A stretch of 64,000 bases of DNA from JACKAF01 sp041391485 (GTDB taxonomy: Bacteria; Bdellovibrionota; FAC87; UBA2466; JACKAF01), in the NCBI GenBank assembly GCA_041391485.1, contig JAWKNY010000008.1, positions 60,560 to 124,559 of the forward strand. Direction: 5' to 3'. Position numbers and translations under genes: made by a program. Shown one piece after another: positions 8,116 through 17,979 of this stretch; position 1 is the stretch's first letter; each line of letters begins with the position of its first letter. The notes beneath the pieces were generated by a model. The model was given only the letters and a program-made list of their open reading frames with translations, ran no database searches and was not told where the DNA came from.

Positions 8116-8653
8116 ATGAGTTCAGAAAACGTCCAAAAAGCCAGCGAATGTCCTGCCCGCCGACGACGCCAGTGAAGTGGCGTTCACCACGCGTCTTGAA
8201 GATTTTGTGAACTGGGGGCGTAGCAACTCTCTGTGGCCACTACCGTTTGGGACGGCCTGCTGCGCGATCGAGTACATGTCAGTGGTTTCCTCTCATTACG
8301 ATGTCTCTCGCTTTGGTGCCGAAGTGGTGCGTTTTTCTCCTCGTCAAAGTGACTGCTTGCTCGTGCTTGGAACCGTCGTGGAAAAGATGGGGCCTGTGCT
8401 GAAACAGATTTACGACCAAATGCTGGAACCCAAGTGGGTCATCTCGGTTGGGGTTTGCGCGTCTTCGGGCGGGTTTTACCGTGCGTACCACGTCATGCAA
8501 GGGATAGATGAAATTATTCCCGTAGACGTTTATGTTCGGGGCTGCCCGCCAACTCCGGAAGGCATCATCTATGGCCTGATGAAATTACAGGAAAAAATTA
8601 AAAAGGGAGGCATCGTCCGTGCAAGAGACCGGCACAAAGTTAGGGGAAAGTAA
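8116..8653 (+). CDS. nuoB: NADH-quinone oxidoreductase subunit B, frame break near the N-terminus
   Basis: NuoB holds cluster N2, the last 4Fe-4S centre before quinone. The ligands are visible: ACC near the N-terminus, GVCASSGG and GCPPTPEG. The unbroken frame begins at GTG 8177, but ATG 8116 followed by MSSENVQKASECPA and then DDASEVAFTTRLEDF after a one-base shift near 8160 gives a more natural N-terminus. First gene of the cluster; no nuoA lies upstream, since apt is there. The end overlaps nuoC by 35 bases. Confidence 0.93.
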
Positions 8654-9137
8654 GTGTCCGGAACTGCTGGAAGCCTTCCCACAGGCGATCCTTTCCGTGG
8701 ACGATTATTTGGGTGATCTCAGTGTGAGCGTGCGAGCGGCCGACATCCGGCCCATCGTGCACTTCCTTAAAGAGACCCCTTCGCAGTGTTACGAGTTTTT
8801 GATGGATCTGTTTGGAATGGATTACGAGGGGTACGCGCGCGAAATGCCGGGTCGTTTTGCGGTCGTCTACGGCTTCTATTCCTACTCCAGAAAAGCAAGG
8901 CTTCGCCTGAAGGCTTTCCTGACTCAGCATGAGATCGATTCCATTCATGACATCTACAAGGCCGCCAACTGGTTTGAAAGGGAGGCTTTTGACATGTTTG
9001 GGATCCACTTCAAGGGGCACCCGAATCTTAAGCGCATTTTGTGCCACCATGAATTCAAGGGACACCCGCTGCGCAAGGATTTCCCTTCCAATAACTACCA
9101 AAGACTGCGCACGGCGCTGCCTTCGACAGAGTTGTAA
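8619..9137 (+). CDS. nuoC: NADH-quinone oxidoreductase subunit C
   Basis: Peripheral-arm subunit of complex I with no cofactor. The 30-kDa-subunit signature is clear: WFEREAFDMFGIHFKGHP, LKRIL and GHPLRKDFP. Length 172 residues. Starts at GTG 8619 with AAGGGAGG about eight bases upstream, inside the end of nuoB, so translation is probably coupled. It is separate from nuoD, not fused as in E. coli. Confidence 0.95.
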   Translation: MQETGTKLGESKCPELLEAFPQAILSVDDYLGDLSVSVRAADIRPIVHFLKETPSQCYEFLMDLFGMDYEGYAREMPGRFAVVYGFYSYSRKARLRLKAFLTQHEIDSIHDIYKAANWFEREAFDMFGIHFKGHPNLKRILCHHEFKGHPLRKDFPSNNYQRLRTALPSTEL

Positions 9138-9139
9138 AG

Positions 9140-10351
9140 ATGTTGGAAACTATTAAAACCACTGAAGCCCGACCGGCGAGCGACGAATCCAAATGGATGC
9201 GCCTGAACCTGGGCCCCTCGCACCCGGCTACCCACGGGACGCTGCGGGTGTTTGTGGAACTCGACGGCGAAATCATCCGGAACATGAAGCTGGAGATTGG
9301 TTACCTGCACCGTTGCTTTGAGAAGATGAGCGAAACCCATACGTGGAATCAGGTGATCCCTTACACCGATCGTCTGAATTACGTATCGGCCATGATGAAC
9401 AACGTCGGCTATGTGATGGCCGTGGAAAAACTCCTGGGGATAGAAGTGCCCAAACGGACGCAGCGGATCCGTGTCATCATGTGCGAGCTTTCGCGCATCA
9501 TCGATCATTTCGTGGCGATCGGTACCAACGCGGTGGACGTCGGAGCGCTGACTTGCTTTTGGTACTTTTTCCGCGAGCGTGAGAACATTTACGATTTATT
9601 TGAAGCCGTATGCGGTGCGCGTCTGACGACGAGCTTTACGCGAGTAGGGGGGCTCTACAAAGACCTTCCCGACGGCTGGACCCAATGGTGCCGCAAGGTG
9701 CTCGGTAACTTACCGCGAAGCCTCGACGATGTCGAAGGGCTACTCACTTCGAACCGTATTTGGATCGATCGCACACGTGGGGTGGCGCCCATCTCCAAGG
9801 AAGATGCGCTCGACTATGGGTTTACGGGGCCGTGTCTGCGTGCTTGCGGGGTGCCCTATGATGTGCGCAAAGCGCACCCCTACTACGATTACGACAAGTT
9901 TGACTGGAGCGTTGTCACGGAGGACGAAGGGGACACCTACGCCCGCTACCTCGTGCGGCTCGGTGAAATGCGCGAGAGCATGAAGATCATCGAGCAGGCC
10001 CTGGATGACTTGCCCGACGGGCCTGTCAACGTGGACGATTGGTCGATCACGCTACCGCCCAAAGAAGAGGTTTACGGTTCTATCGAAGGTTTGATGGCCC
10101 ATTTCAAACTCATCATGCATGGGATAAAGCCCCCGGCTGGCGAAGTGTACTCCTATACAGAGGCCGCAAATGGGGAGCTTGGATTTTTTGTGGTTTCCGA
10201 TGGGACGGGCCGTCCGTTTAGAGTCCGGGTGCGCCCGCCGTGTTTTGCGATTTACCAAGCGTTTCCGCAGATGTGCGTGGGCCAAACCATCTCCGATGCC
10301 ATCGCGGCGTTGGGAAGTCTGAATGTTGTGGCAGGAGAGTTGGATCGATGA
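9140..10351 (+). CDS. nuoD: NADH-quinone oxidoreductase subunit D
   Basis: The 49-kDa subunit forms most of the quinone pocket with NuoB. LGPSHPATHGTLR and GYLHRCFEKM (with the quinone-site His and the conserved HRGxEK-like region) and the C-terminal VAGELDR ending are typical. Length 403 residues, normal for the family. It starts two bases after the nuoC stop; its TGA overlaps the nuoE ATG. Confidence 0.97.
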   Translation: MLETIKTTEARPASDESKWMRLNLGPSHPATHGTLRVFVELDGEIIRNMKLEIGYLHRCFEKMSETHTWNQVIPYTDRLNYVSAMMNNVGYVMAVEKLLGIEVPKRTQRIRVIMCELSRIIDHFVAIGTNAVDVGALTCFWYFFRERENIYDLFEAVCGARLTTSFTRVGGLYKDLPDGWTQWCRKVLGNLPRSLDDVEGLLTSNRIWIDRTRGVAPISKEDALDYGFTGPCLRACGVPYDVRKAHPYYDYDKFDWSVVTEDEGDTYARYLVRLGEMRESMKIIEQALDDLPDGPVNVDDWSITLPPKEEVYGSIEGLMAHFKLIMHGIKPPAGEVYSYTEAANGELGFFVVSDGTGRPFRVRVRPPCFAIYQAFPQMCVGQTISDAIAALGSLNVVAGELDR

Positions 10352-10875
10352 CCGAAGTGTCTTCCCCAGTTCATTTTAGCGAGCAGGCGCTGGAAACGGT
10401 AGATCGCCTGATCGCCAAGTACGAAAAGCCTGAATGCGCGCTGTTGCCGGTGCTGCATTTGGCTCAGGATCAATTCGGGTACCTGAGCCCGCCCGTCATC
10501 ACCTACGTGGCTACGCTTTTGAAGATGCCTCCCGGTAAAGTGTTTGATGCCGTAAGTTTTTATACGATGTTCAGAACCCGCGACATGGGCAAGTGGTGTT
10601 TGCAAATTTGCCATAACGTCACCTGCACCATGATGGGTGCTGAGAAACTCATTCACGCCGCTAAGGAGTCGCTGGGTGTGGGGGTGAACGGGGTTACGGA
10701 CGACAAAGAGTTTAGCCTCGTGACGGTAGAGTGTCTGGGATCTTGCGACAAAGCGCCCGTCATGCAGGTAAACAATGAGTTTGTAGAGCGAGCGCTCGAC
10801 GAGGGGGAAGTGAAAACCCTCATCCAGGATCTTCGAGAAAAAGGGCAAAGTGTCTTTGAAGAGGTGACTCGCTGA
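10348..10875 (+). CDS. nuoE: NADH-quinone oxidoreductase subunit E
   Basis: The 24-kDa subunit carrying 2Fe-2S cluster N1a. The four Cys are present as CHNVTC and ECLGSC. It has 175 residues from ATG 10348, which overlaps the nuoD stop (ATGA); the longer open frame upstream lies inside nuoD and is not used. Works with NuoF and NuoG in the NADH-input module. Confidence 0.95.
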   Translation: MTEVSSPVHFSEQALETVDRLIAKYEKPECALLPVLHLAQDQFGYLSPPVITYVATLLKMPPGKVFDAVSFYTMFRTRDMGKWCLQICHNVTCTMMGAEKLIHAAKESLGVGVNGVTDDKEFSLVTVECLGSCDKAPVMQVNNEFVERALDEGEVKTLIQDLREKGQSVFEEVTR

Positions 10876-12150
10876 TGCCGGCACTTGCAAAAGAAAAACA
10901 AGTTTTACTCAAGCACATTGATACCCCCAACCTTTCTCAGCTCTCGGTGTATGAGGAACTCGGTGGTTACCAGGCGGCGAAGAAAGCCTACGGGCTAGAG
11001 CCGGGTGCCATCATCGAGGAAGTGAAAGCGAGCGGCCTGCGCGGGCGTGGCGGCGCCGGGTTTCCGACTGGAATGAAATGGGGTTTTGTGCCGCAAAATA
11101 CCGGCAAACCCATTTATCTACTTTGCAACGCGGACGAGTCGGAACCAGGTTGTTTTAAAGATCGCGTGATCATCGAGAAAAACCCGCACGCGATTATTGA
11201 AGGCATCATCATCGCGGCGCGCGCTATCAACTCCCATAAGAGTTACATGTACATCCGGGGAGAGTACGCCAAGGGCGCTCGCATTTTGCAGATGGCAATC
11301 GACGAGGCCTACCAGCGCGGCTATCTCGGCAAGAATCTTTTTGGAACCGGTTTTGATCTGGATTTAGTGCTTCATCGCGGGGCCGGGGCGTATATCTGCG
11401 GCGAAGAAACGGGTCTTATCTCCTCACTCGAAGGCAAGAAAGGGCAGCCAAAGCTGAAACCGCCTTTTCCCGCCGTCTCGGGTTATCTGGGGTGCCCGAC
11501 CGTGGTCAACAATGTGGAAACGCTTAGCACCCTGCCTTGGGTCATCACGAACGGCGGCAAAGCTTATGCTGGCTACGGAACGGAGAAGAGCAGCGGGACG
11601 CGCCTTTTCTGTTTGAGCGGTTGGGTGAACAAGCCCGGCGTTTACGAACTGGAGCTTGGGACTCCCATGCGGGTGTTGATTGACGAGCTGGGCGGCGGGC
11701 TTAAGGACGGGGCAAAACTTAAAGCCGTCATTCCGGGCGGGAGTTCTACGCCTCCGCTTACCCCCGCGGAAGTCGCAGAAGCCACTTTGGATTTTGAGTG
11801 CATGGCGAAGTACGGCACCTTTCTGGGAGCGGGCGGGGTGATTGTGATCCCGGAACACATTTCGCTCTTAAAGATTCTTGAAACCATTTCAGAGTTTTAT
11901 TGGGATGAGAGCTGTGGCCAGTGTACCCCCTGTCGTGAGGGCACGGGATGGCTCTTTAGGATTCTTAAGCAGATTCATGAGGGGCGGGGGACGCAAACCG
12001 ACCTGGATGATTTCGCAAAAAACGGCGGGCAACATGATGGGGACGACCATCTGTGCGTTGTCGGATGCCGCTGCGATGCCGGTGCTGGGATTTTTGAAGA
12101 AATTTCCTGATGAATTTTATGCCGCGCTAAGGGAGCGAGAAGGCCAATGA
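10875..12150 (+). CDS. nuoF: NADH-quinone oxidoreductase subunit F, one frame break
   Basis: The 51-kDa subunit oxidises NADH through FMN and cluster N3. GRGGAGFPTGMKW (FMN/NADH loop), GAGAYICGEETGLISSLEG and SCGQCTPCREGTGW (three N3 Cys) are visible; the fourth Cys is in TTICALSDAA, which lies in another frame. The frame changes near 12020-12035 (MMGTTICALSDAAAMPV continues to the TGA at 12148-12150), most simply explained by an indel. Start ATG 10875 overlaps the nuoE stop by one base. Confidence 0.93.
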
Positions 12151-13761
12151 ACACAGAAGAAGCGGTAAAAAAGTCAGTCTTACGATTGATGACAAAAAGG
12201 TTGAGGTCACACCCGACAAAACCGTCTTTCAAGCGGCCATGGAAGCCGGGATATTTGTGCCTCACTATTGCTACCACCCCGATTTGTCTATCGCGGGCGT
12301 TTGTCGCATGTGTCTGGTCGAAGTGGATAACGCGCCCAAACTTCAAATTAGCTGTAATACACCGGTACGTGACGGGATGGTGGTGCGCACGAGTTCCGAT
12401 AAGGCTCGTCAGGCCCAAAAGGGTTCGCTGGAGTTGCACCTGATTAACCACCCGGTGGATTGTCCCATCTGCGACAAAGCCGGGGAGTGCAAGCTCCAGG
12501 ATTTTTATCGTGAGTTTGGTCTCTATAAGAGTCGGGTGGAGCTTTCTGACAAAGTCCACAAGCCGAAAGCCAAAGACATTGGCACGATCGTACTGGATGC
12601 GGAACGTTGTATCTTGTGCACCCGCTGTGCCCGGTTCACCCACGAGGTCACGCATACCGATGAACTGGTGATCGTAAACCGCGGTGATCGATCCGAGCTT
12701 AAGACTTACGACGATGGGCCTTTGCGCAATGATTACACGGGTAATCTCGCTGATATCTGCCCGGTGGGAGCGCTGACCGCTCGTGATTTTCGTTTTCAGC
12801 AACGTGTGTGGTTTCTGGAAGAAAAAGATTCGGTCTGCACTATGTGCGCGCGCGGCTGCAACACGACGGTTTCTTACAACCCCAAGACAAAAACCTTTAC
12901 CGGGTGGAGCCTCGTCGCAACCCTGAAGTGAACAAAAGTTGGATTTGCGATACGGGCCGGTGGCGCTACCACTACATCTATGCCGAGTCTCGCGTACGAA
13001 CCCCGGAAAAAATTTCGGACGGGAAGGCGCTGGAGAGTACCTGGCACCAGGCTTTTGGCGAAATGAAAAGAGCGCTTGAAGATCCGTCTAGTCTTGTCGT
13101 CGGGCTGAGTACCCAGCTCACCAACGAAGAAATTTTGGAACTCGTCTTGAGCTTTAAGGAAGCTGGCGTAAAGCATTTTGTTCGCTTGGTGGACGAGGGG
13201 GTTGTGGAAGAGCGTACCCCTTGGGATGGGGTTCTAAAACACCGCGACCACACGGCTAACGCCGAAGGTTTTGCGCGCATGTTCGCGATGATGAATACGA
13301 AGTTTCTGGATTACGAGGCCTACGCGGCTTTGGTGGCGGAGGGGAATCTGCGCCACGCCTGGTTTTTTGGACTGGAAGGCCAGGAAGTCCCCTGGGTCGG
13401 ACGCTTTGTCGAGGCGCTTTCCGACGGGATTTCGCTGACACTTCACACCACTTCGCGGATTCCGGTCTGGGAACGTGCGCAGTGGGTATTGCCAGCGGCG
13501 TCCTCGTTTGAAAAGTCGGGTACGGTCGTCAATGCGCTCGGGCGGTTGCAGCGCTTGCAGGCGGCAATCCCCAGAGTCTCGCTGTCGCGGGACGCCCATG
13601 CGGTAGCGTTTGGGATTGCCCGTGGGGGCGACCGAGACGTCGCGCCCGATGCGAGGCACATCGATCTTTTTGAGAAGTTGATAGCCACCCCGCTTGTGGG
13701 CAAAGAAGTGGCCTGGAAGAAACTCGATCCGATGGGCATCCCGCTGAAGGAGAGATCGTGA
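12147..13761 (+). CDS. nuoG: NADH-quinone oxidoreductase subunit G, two homopolymer frame breaks
   Basis: The 75-kDa subunit with 2Fe-2S and 4Fe-4S clusters. From ATG 12147 (overlapping nuoF) the frame is lost in a run of A near 12166-12171; SLTIDDKKVEVTPDKTVFQ then continues in the correct frame. Fe-S motifs: GVCRMC, CPICDKAGECKLQ and CILCTRCARF, then CTMCARGC. A second break at a T run near 12897 separates KTKTF from YRVEPRRNPEVNKSW. The C-terminal molybdopterin-oxidoreductase-like part is short (whole protein about 538 residues against about 900 in E. coli) and probably binds no cofactor. Confidence 0.92.
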
Positions 13762-14255
13762 AACGTTCCAAGTACAAACTGCCGATTACCCAACGCATCT
13801 ACCTGATAGCGATCCTGAAGGGAATGTGGATTACGGCCCGACATTTTTTTGGAAACCTGCTCCGGCCCGGCCGAATGCCCAATATCGGGTATCCGGAAAA
13901 GCGCCGTAATTATTCGCCTCGCTTTAGGGGGCTGCAGATTTTGACGGTGAAGCCCAACGGCGAAATCCGCTGCACGGCCTGCATGCTTTGCGCGACCGCC
14001 TGCCCGGCAGACTGCATTCATATTACGGCGGCTGAGCACCCCAATCCGGAAGTGGAAAAGTTTCCCAAGGAGTTCAACCTCGACATGCTCCGCTGCGTTT
14101 TTTGCGGCATGTGCGAGGAGGCGTGTCCAGTCGATGCGATTCGAATGGGACCGCGCTATGAGCTAGCCAACTTCGAGCGCAATCAGTTCATCTACAATAA
14201 AGAAGATCTCATGCGGGCCGGTAACTACACGCAGAGCACGGTCACCCGTCCCTAA
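13758..14255 (+). CDS. nuoI: NADH-quinone oxidoreductase subunit I
   Basis: Ferredoxin-like subunit with two 4Fe-4S clusters (N6a, N6b): CTACMLCATACPADCI and CVFCGMCEEACPVDAI. Length 165 residues, GTG start at 13758 overlapping the nuoG stop. In most bacteria nuoH stands between nuoG and nuoI; here it is absent, and none of nuoA, H, J-N follows. The membrane arm must be encoded elsewhere. Confidence 0.95.
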   Translation: MKRSKYKLPITQRIYLIAILKGMWITARHFFGNLLRPGRMPNIGYPEKRRNYSPRFRGLQILTVKPNGEIRCTACMLCATACPADCIHITAAEHPNPEVEKFPKEFNLDMLRCVFCGMCEEACPVDAIRMGPRYELANFERNQFIYNKEDLMRAGNYTQSTVTRP

Positions 14256-14293
14256 ACCAGGCACCTTGCCCCCTTGGCAGCCTGCCGCCAGAA

Positions 14294-15157
14294 GTGTATC
14301 TTGCCGCGGTGTTTGTGTTGTCGTCCCGAATCGCTATTTGTCTTTTGCTCGCTTGTACTCCGCTCCTGGGCATAGAAATCCATGGCCACCGTGGGAGCCG
14401 GGGCACCCACCCCGAAAATACGCTTCCCGCTTTTGAGGAAGCGGTCTCGGCCGGAGCCTACTCCTTGGAGTTGGATCTGCAGCTAACCGGTGACGGCGTG
14501 CCTGTTCTGTCGCACGATCCGACGGTGGGACCCGACCGCTGCCTTCCCAAAGACGGACCTCCCAAATTTGAGGCCATCCCGCTTCTGCTTCTCCGCGCCG
14601 CCGATCTGGCCCGCTTCGATTGTGGGGTGGTACGCGCTGCAGGTTTTGAATCGCAACAGCTGGTGCCGGGCGCGTCACTTTTGACCTTGGAGGCGTTCTT
14701 GAAGTGGGTTCGCCAGAACCATGTGCGCCAAAAGCTGGTGGTGGAAATCAAGACCGATAGCTCTCCGCCCCCGGATGTGGCGGCCTTTGTCAGAACGGTC
14801 TTCGGACTTTTTTCCCAGTTTGATCTGAAAGGGCAGCTTTGGTTGCAGTCCTTTTCTAAGCCCGTGTTAGCGGCGGCAAAGCGAACCGATTCCAGTGTTC
14901 CCCGTTCCCTGCTTACGGACGGGGCTTTGGATTTTTGCGAGCAAACCTTGGCGGGCAAATTCTCGATGGCCTTTCCCGATGCGCAGTCAGTAAACGAAGT
15001 CACGCTCCGCGCTTGCGAAAAAGCGGGCCTCCCGGTTGTCCCTTATACGGCCAATGAACCACTGGAGTGGCGTCGTCTCATCGGCATGGGCGTGCGGGGG
15101 ATTATCACGGACTACCCGCGAGCGCTGCGCCAATTCCTCTCCGCGATGGCAAGATAG
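14294..15157 (+). CDS. glycerophosphodiester phosphodiesterase, exported
   Basis: Hydrolyses glycerophosphodiesters to glycerol-3-phosphate and an alcohol. HGHRGSRGTHPENT is the family signature with the catalytic His and the metal-binding region; ELDLQLTGDGVPVLSHD follows, with the second His, and EIKTD and the C-terminal ITDYP complete the TIM-barrel pattern. A hydrophobic N-terminus (SSRIAICLLLACTPLLG) suggests export; the Cys could be lipidated. GTG 14294 or TTG 14312 could start it. A hairpin follows at once. Confidence 0.88.
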   Translation: MYLAAVFVLSSRIAICLLLACTPLLGIEIHGHRGSRGTHPENTLPAFEEAVSAGAYSLELDLQLTGDGVPVLSHDPTVGPDRCLPKDGPPKFEAIPLLLLRAADLARFDCGVVRAAGFESQQLVPGASLLTLEAFLKWVRQNHVRQKLVVEIKTDSSPPPDVAAFVRTVFGLFSQFDLKGQLWLQSFSKPVLAAAKRTDSSVPRSLLTDGALDFCEQTLAGKFSMAFPDAQSVNEVTLRACEKAGLPVVPYTANEPLEWRRLIGMGVRGIITDYPRALRQFLSAMAR

Positions 15158-15159
15158 TA

Positions 15160-15184
15160 GACCCGCAGGGTAGGCCTGCGGGTC
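15160..15184. terminator. 10-bp hairpin after the GDPD gene
   Basis: GACCCGCAGG (15160-15169) and CCTGCGGGTC (15175-15184) pair perfectly around a 5-base loop, directly after the stop at 15157 and before the convergent lipoprotein gene. No T run follows on either strand, so it is a candidate terminator or 3'-end-protecting hairpin for both genes. Confidence 0.45.
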
Positions 15185-15214
15185 CGCAAGTCTCTTCACG
15201 AGAAAAATGAATGA

Positions 15215-15601
15215 TTATTGGCCGGTTCCGAGGGAACTTGGAGGGCAAAGGTATGCATTTCCCTGCTGGGTTACATCAGTTTGTCCGCCGCCAAAGCCGT
15301 AATCGCTTCCGGACATGGTATTTCCAGTGCTTCGAGTCAGCAGCTGTACATAGTTAGCACCCAAGGCGAGTGCCTCATTGCGCATTTCGTTCATGGCACC
15401 CATCGCTAGATTCTTGTTGCTAGTCCAGCCTCCGGTTAGGGCTCCGCCCTGTTCACCCATGACCTGACCTTTAAACTTGCAGTTTTTCGGGACGTTGTTT
15501 CCGACGATTATCTTTTCTGCTCCGGGACGCAGTTGCTTGGCCGCGCAACCGGCAAATCCTAACACCAAAATCAACAACGAGAGCTTAAATAAGGATCGCA
15601 T
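15215..15601 (-). CDS. DUF4156-type outer-membrane lipoprotein
   Basis: Encodes 128 residues with a lipoprotein signal ending in LGFAGC (Cys19). The core (AEKIIVGNNVPKNC, LGANYVQL preceded by NEMRNEALA, and a Gly-rich tail) agrees with DUF4156 lipoproteins, whose function is unknown. GGAGGT lies 5 bases before ATG 15601. A sigma-54-like element on the minus strand at 15691-15676 could drive it. Confidence 0.75.
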   Translation of the reverse strand: MRSLFKLSLLILVLGFAGCAAKQLRPGAEKIIVGNNVPKNCKFKGQVMGEQGGALTGGWTSNKNLAMGAMNEMRNEALALGANYVQLLTRSTGNTMSGSDYGFGGGQTDVTQQGNAYLCPPSSLGTGQ

Positions 15602-15862
15602 TCAGTACCTCCGTAGATTGTTATGCTTCGGCCTTCAGGTTAATGAAGGCCCTCTTATCAGGCTGTTGGCAGGGATGCAAGCGCAGGGCCAAGAATAGAA
15701 GGCGGCGTGTAATCTGCCCCAGGCCTGGATCGACGTTGATACGATAGCTGTGGCATCGCATAGCAACGTTTTCTGGCATTCGGGTGCCGGTTTCGGGCCA
15801 ATTCGGTCGACCCGTCGGAAGGCAAATGACGCAATGCAGCACCTTGTTCCTAGAAAGATTCA
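15602..15862. other. intergenic region with hairpin, no gene supported
   Basis: Between the lipoprotein gene and the IHF/HU promoter. It holds a perfect 8-bp hairpin (GGCCTTCA 15630-15637 with TGAAGGCC 15644-15651, loop of 6) and the sigma-54-like element at 15676..15691. An 80-codon minus-strand frame crosses it but has no ribosome site and no protein-like composition. Confidence 0.4.
15676..15691 (-). promoter_or_regulatory. sigma-54-like promoter for the lipoprotein gene
   Basis: Read on the minus strand from 15691 the sequence is TGGCCCTGCGCTTGCA: TGGC at -24, TTGCA at -12, GG-N10-GC. Transcription would start near 15665, about 64 bases before ATG 15601, and the leader would contain the hairpin at 15630..15651. 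Confidence 0.4.
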
Positions 15863-15891
15863 TTGTAGACCATTGAAATAATTACTATAAT
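15863..15891 (+). promoter_or_regulatory. sigma-70-type promoter for the IHF/HU gene
   Basis: TTGTAG (15863-15868) and a perfect TATAAT (15886-15891) are 17 bases apart. The leader of about 40 bases contains CGTCC-GGC-GGACG (15914-15926), a small hairpin just before the GAAGGAG ribosome site. Confidence 0.55.
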
Positions 15892-15937
15892 AGGAATAAT
15901 CCGAACTGAAGACCGTCCGGCGGACGAAGGAGACACC

Positions 15938-16267
15938 ATGACACTGACGAAAGCCGAGCTGATTGACGCCATTTACGAGAAAGTAGGTTTCTCCAAGAAG
16001 GAAGCGGCCGATCTAGTGGAGCTCCTCTTTGAATCCATGAAGGAAGAACTTTGCAAAGGCGGCACCATCAAGATTTCGGGCTTTGGAAAGTTCCGCGTCC
16101 GTGACAAGAAATCCCGCATGGGTCGCAACCCGCAGACGGGGCAGGCGATGGAGATTTCAGCGCGCCGAGTGCTGACCTTTACGCCCAGCCGCATTCTGCG
16201 CGATGGCATCAATGGTAAGTCGGCGTTGCCACCTTCTGGTCAGGCCGACAATGTGGACGACGATTAG
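15938..16267 (+). CDS. HU/IHF-family DNA-binding protein, IHF-alpha type
   Basis: Encodes 109 residues. TKAELIDAIYEKVGFSKKEA and the DNA-bending arm GRNPQTGQ with the intercalating Pro, preceded by ISGFGKFRVRDK, are typical of IHF alpha. IHF bends DNA in recombination, replication and at sigma-54 promoters; the last point fits the sigma-54-like promoters in this window but is only circumstantial. A short acidic tail (DNVDDD) is extra. The gene end overlaps the next start by 17 bases. Confidence 0.9.
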   Translation: MTLTKAELIDAIYEKVGFSKKEAADLVELLFESMKEELCKGGTIKISGFGKFRVRDKKSRMGRNPQTGQAMEISARRVLTFTPSRILRDGINGKSALPPSGQADNVDDD

Positions 16268-17972
16268 ACCTTTAAACCCTGGGTTGATTTCCCGGGCAGG
16301 GATTGCGCTAGGAATAGGGCTTAGCTGTTTCAGCGCGTTCTCGCAGTCGTTCACCGATTCCTTATATGAAAGTCTAAACCCTTCCGCTTTGAGTGCGGAG
16401 TATGATCGCCTATCGTCGCTCGACAATCCTAACTCTTCCGAAAAACTGAGTACCCTCCAAACAGGTTTTTTTCTGGCTGAAGCTAGAGGCTTTGCCGAGG
16501 CCATCCATGAAAAGTTCCACATCCTGGAAAAACTGGGGAATACCTGCGAACAGGAACTTCGAACGAAGTTTGCCTCCTTCCGAAAGAATGAAGAGCGAGC
16601 GGCGGCGGCCTTTACCTGTGCGCTGGTGACAAGCGAGCAGCTCAGTCGGGTCATTCAATTCAGCCAATCGACTTATGCGTTTCGCATTCACGCCCTGATG
16701 GCGATTGGCAATGAAGCCAAAGGCGACAACAATGATCGCCTCTACACCGAAGGGCGTCTGTACTACCGCCTGCCGCCTTCCTTAGGCGGGCGAGTAGGCA
16801 AATCGCTCCTTGCCTGGCAGTTCTTAAAACGCCTGCAGCCGAACGCCAGCTCCATCGATTTTTGGTTGGGCCACACGCACCAGCAACGTGGGGATGAGAA
16901 AAAAGCGCAGGCCAGTTTTGAGGCCGCACTTTCCCGTCAGGACCCGCGCGCGCTTGCGTATTTTGGGACCGATCACTACGTGCGCAACCCAGATCACGTC
17001 GATGGCTTGTCGTGGGGGCTTCGACCCGCACTCTTTCTCTCTCCGGTGGCGGGATTTGGCGGGGCCAGTCTTTACCACGACGACAGAATGTGGGACAGCA
17101 AACGCAGTGGCGAGTTTTCGTTAATGGGCAGCACGCAAGGCAGCTTCGGCCTGGGGATGGTTTACGAGACAAGCAAAGTTTTGAACAGACAGAGATTAGC
17201 TTTGCTTTGGATTTTGGTGTCTACAATCACGAGTTTTATGGCTTGGGAATGCAGACGGCTTTTAGCGATCGCTCCCAACTGAAGACCCAGCAGTTTAGCG
17301 GCAGATCATGTGGCTCCGGTGGTTTTGGGATTATCTTTTTGTTGAAGTCGGCTGGCTATTTGAAGCGCACAACCTGCGCGCCCAAACCGGCACGTCTTTT
17401 CAAACAGCCACACTCACCGATCGAAATCAGAGTTTTGAACCGACCCTACGGGCGTTTAGGCTACGACGATCGAGATAGCCGGTTGCAACCGCACCGGGAG
17501 GTTTTCAAGCAGCCGTCGAGGCCCAGTTCCCACCAAGGTCTGGGAGTCAAAGGACCTTCGAGCGTTGGATCGTCGCCGGGGAGGGCCATGTTCCCTTGGG
17601 CCTTCTTCACGGTCTGCATTTTCACGTGGGCGCCGAGTGGCTGCGTGGGGACGCGCCCTATGGGTGGTACCCGCGCTTGAAAGGCCGGCTGACTCTACCG
17701 GGCGTAAGACGGGATCGTTACCAGGAAAAGCGGGGCTCGTGTCTGCCGAATACCGGTACCGAGTTTTTGAAACATTAAGCCTTGGCGCTTTTCTCAGTGC
17801 CGGCAGAGTGAGTGATACTCCGGGCGGGCTCTTTGCTTTCCCCTACCACGCTGGAGCGGGGCTCGCAGCGGCTCTTCACCCCGCCGATCTTTACGCGCCG
17901 TCGGTGCGGTTAGAGTTTGGGGTATTTGGACGCGAAACCGTGTTTCAAATCACCGGCTCCGCGTCCTTATAA
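16251..17972 (+). pseudogene. Omp85/surface-antigen-like outer-membrane protein, several frame breaks
   Basis: ATG 16251 gives a signal peptide (GIALGIGLSCFSAFSQS). The next ~250 residues look helical and TPR-like (FWLGHTHQQRGDEKKAQASF). From about 17170 strand-rich segments in changing frames follow: FALDFGVYNHEFYG, YDDRDSRLQPHREGF (a D-D-R-D...P-x-R-G-like motif of BamA/TamA barrels), WYPRLKGRLTLPG, and a C-terminus VRLEFGVFGRETVFQITGSASL-like strand. This suggests a helical N-terminal domain plus a Bac_surface_Ag-type barrel. The stop is TAA 17970-17972. At least three indels are needed. The exact role is not clear. Confidence 0.55.
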
Positions 17973-17979
17973 AACCCAA

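Noticed and set aside
15621..15863. 80-codon minus-strand open frame between the lipoprotein and IHF genes
   Set aside because: Contains the hairpin and the sigma-54-like element, lacks a ribosome site and shows no protein-like pattern.
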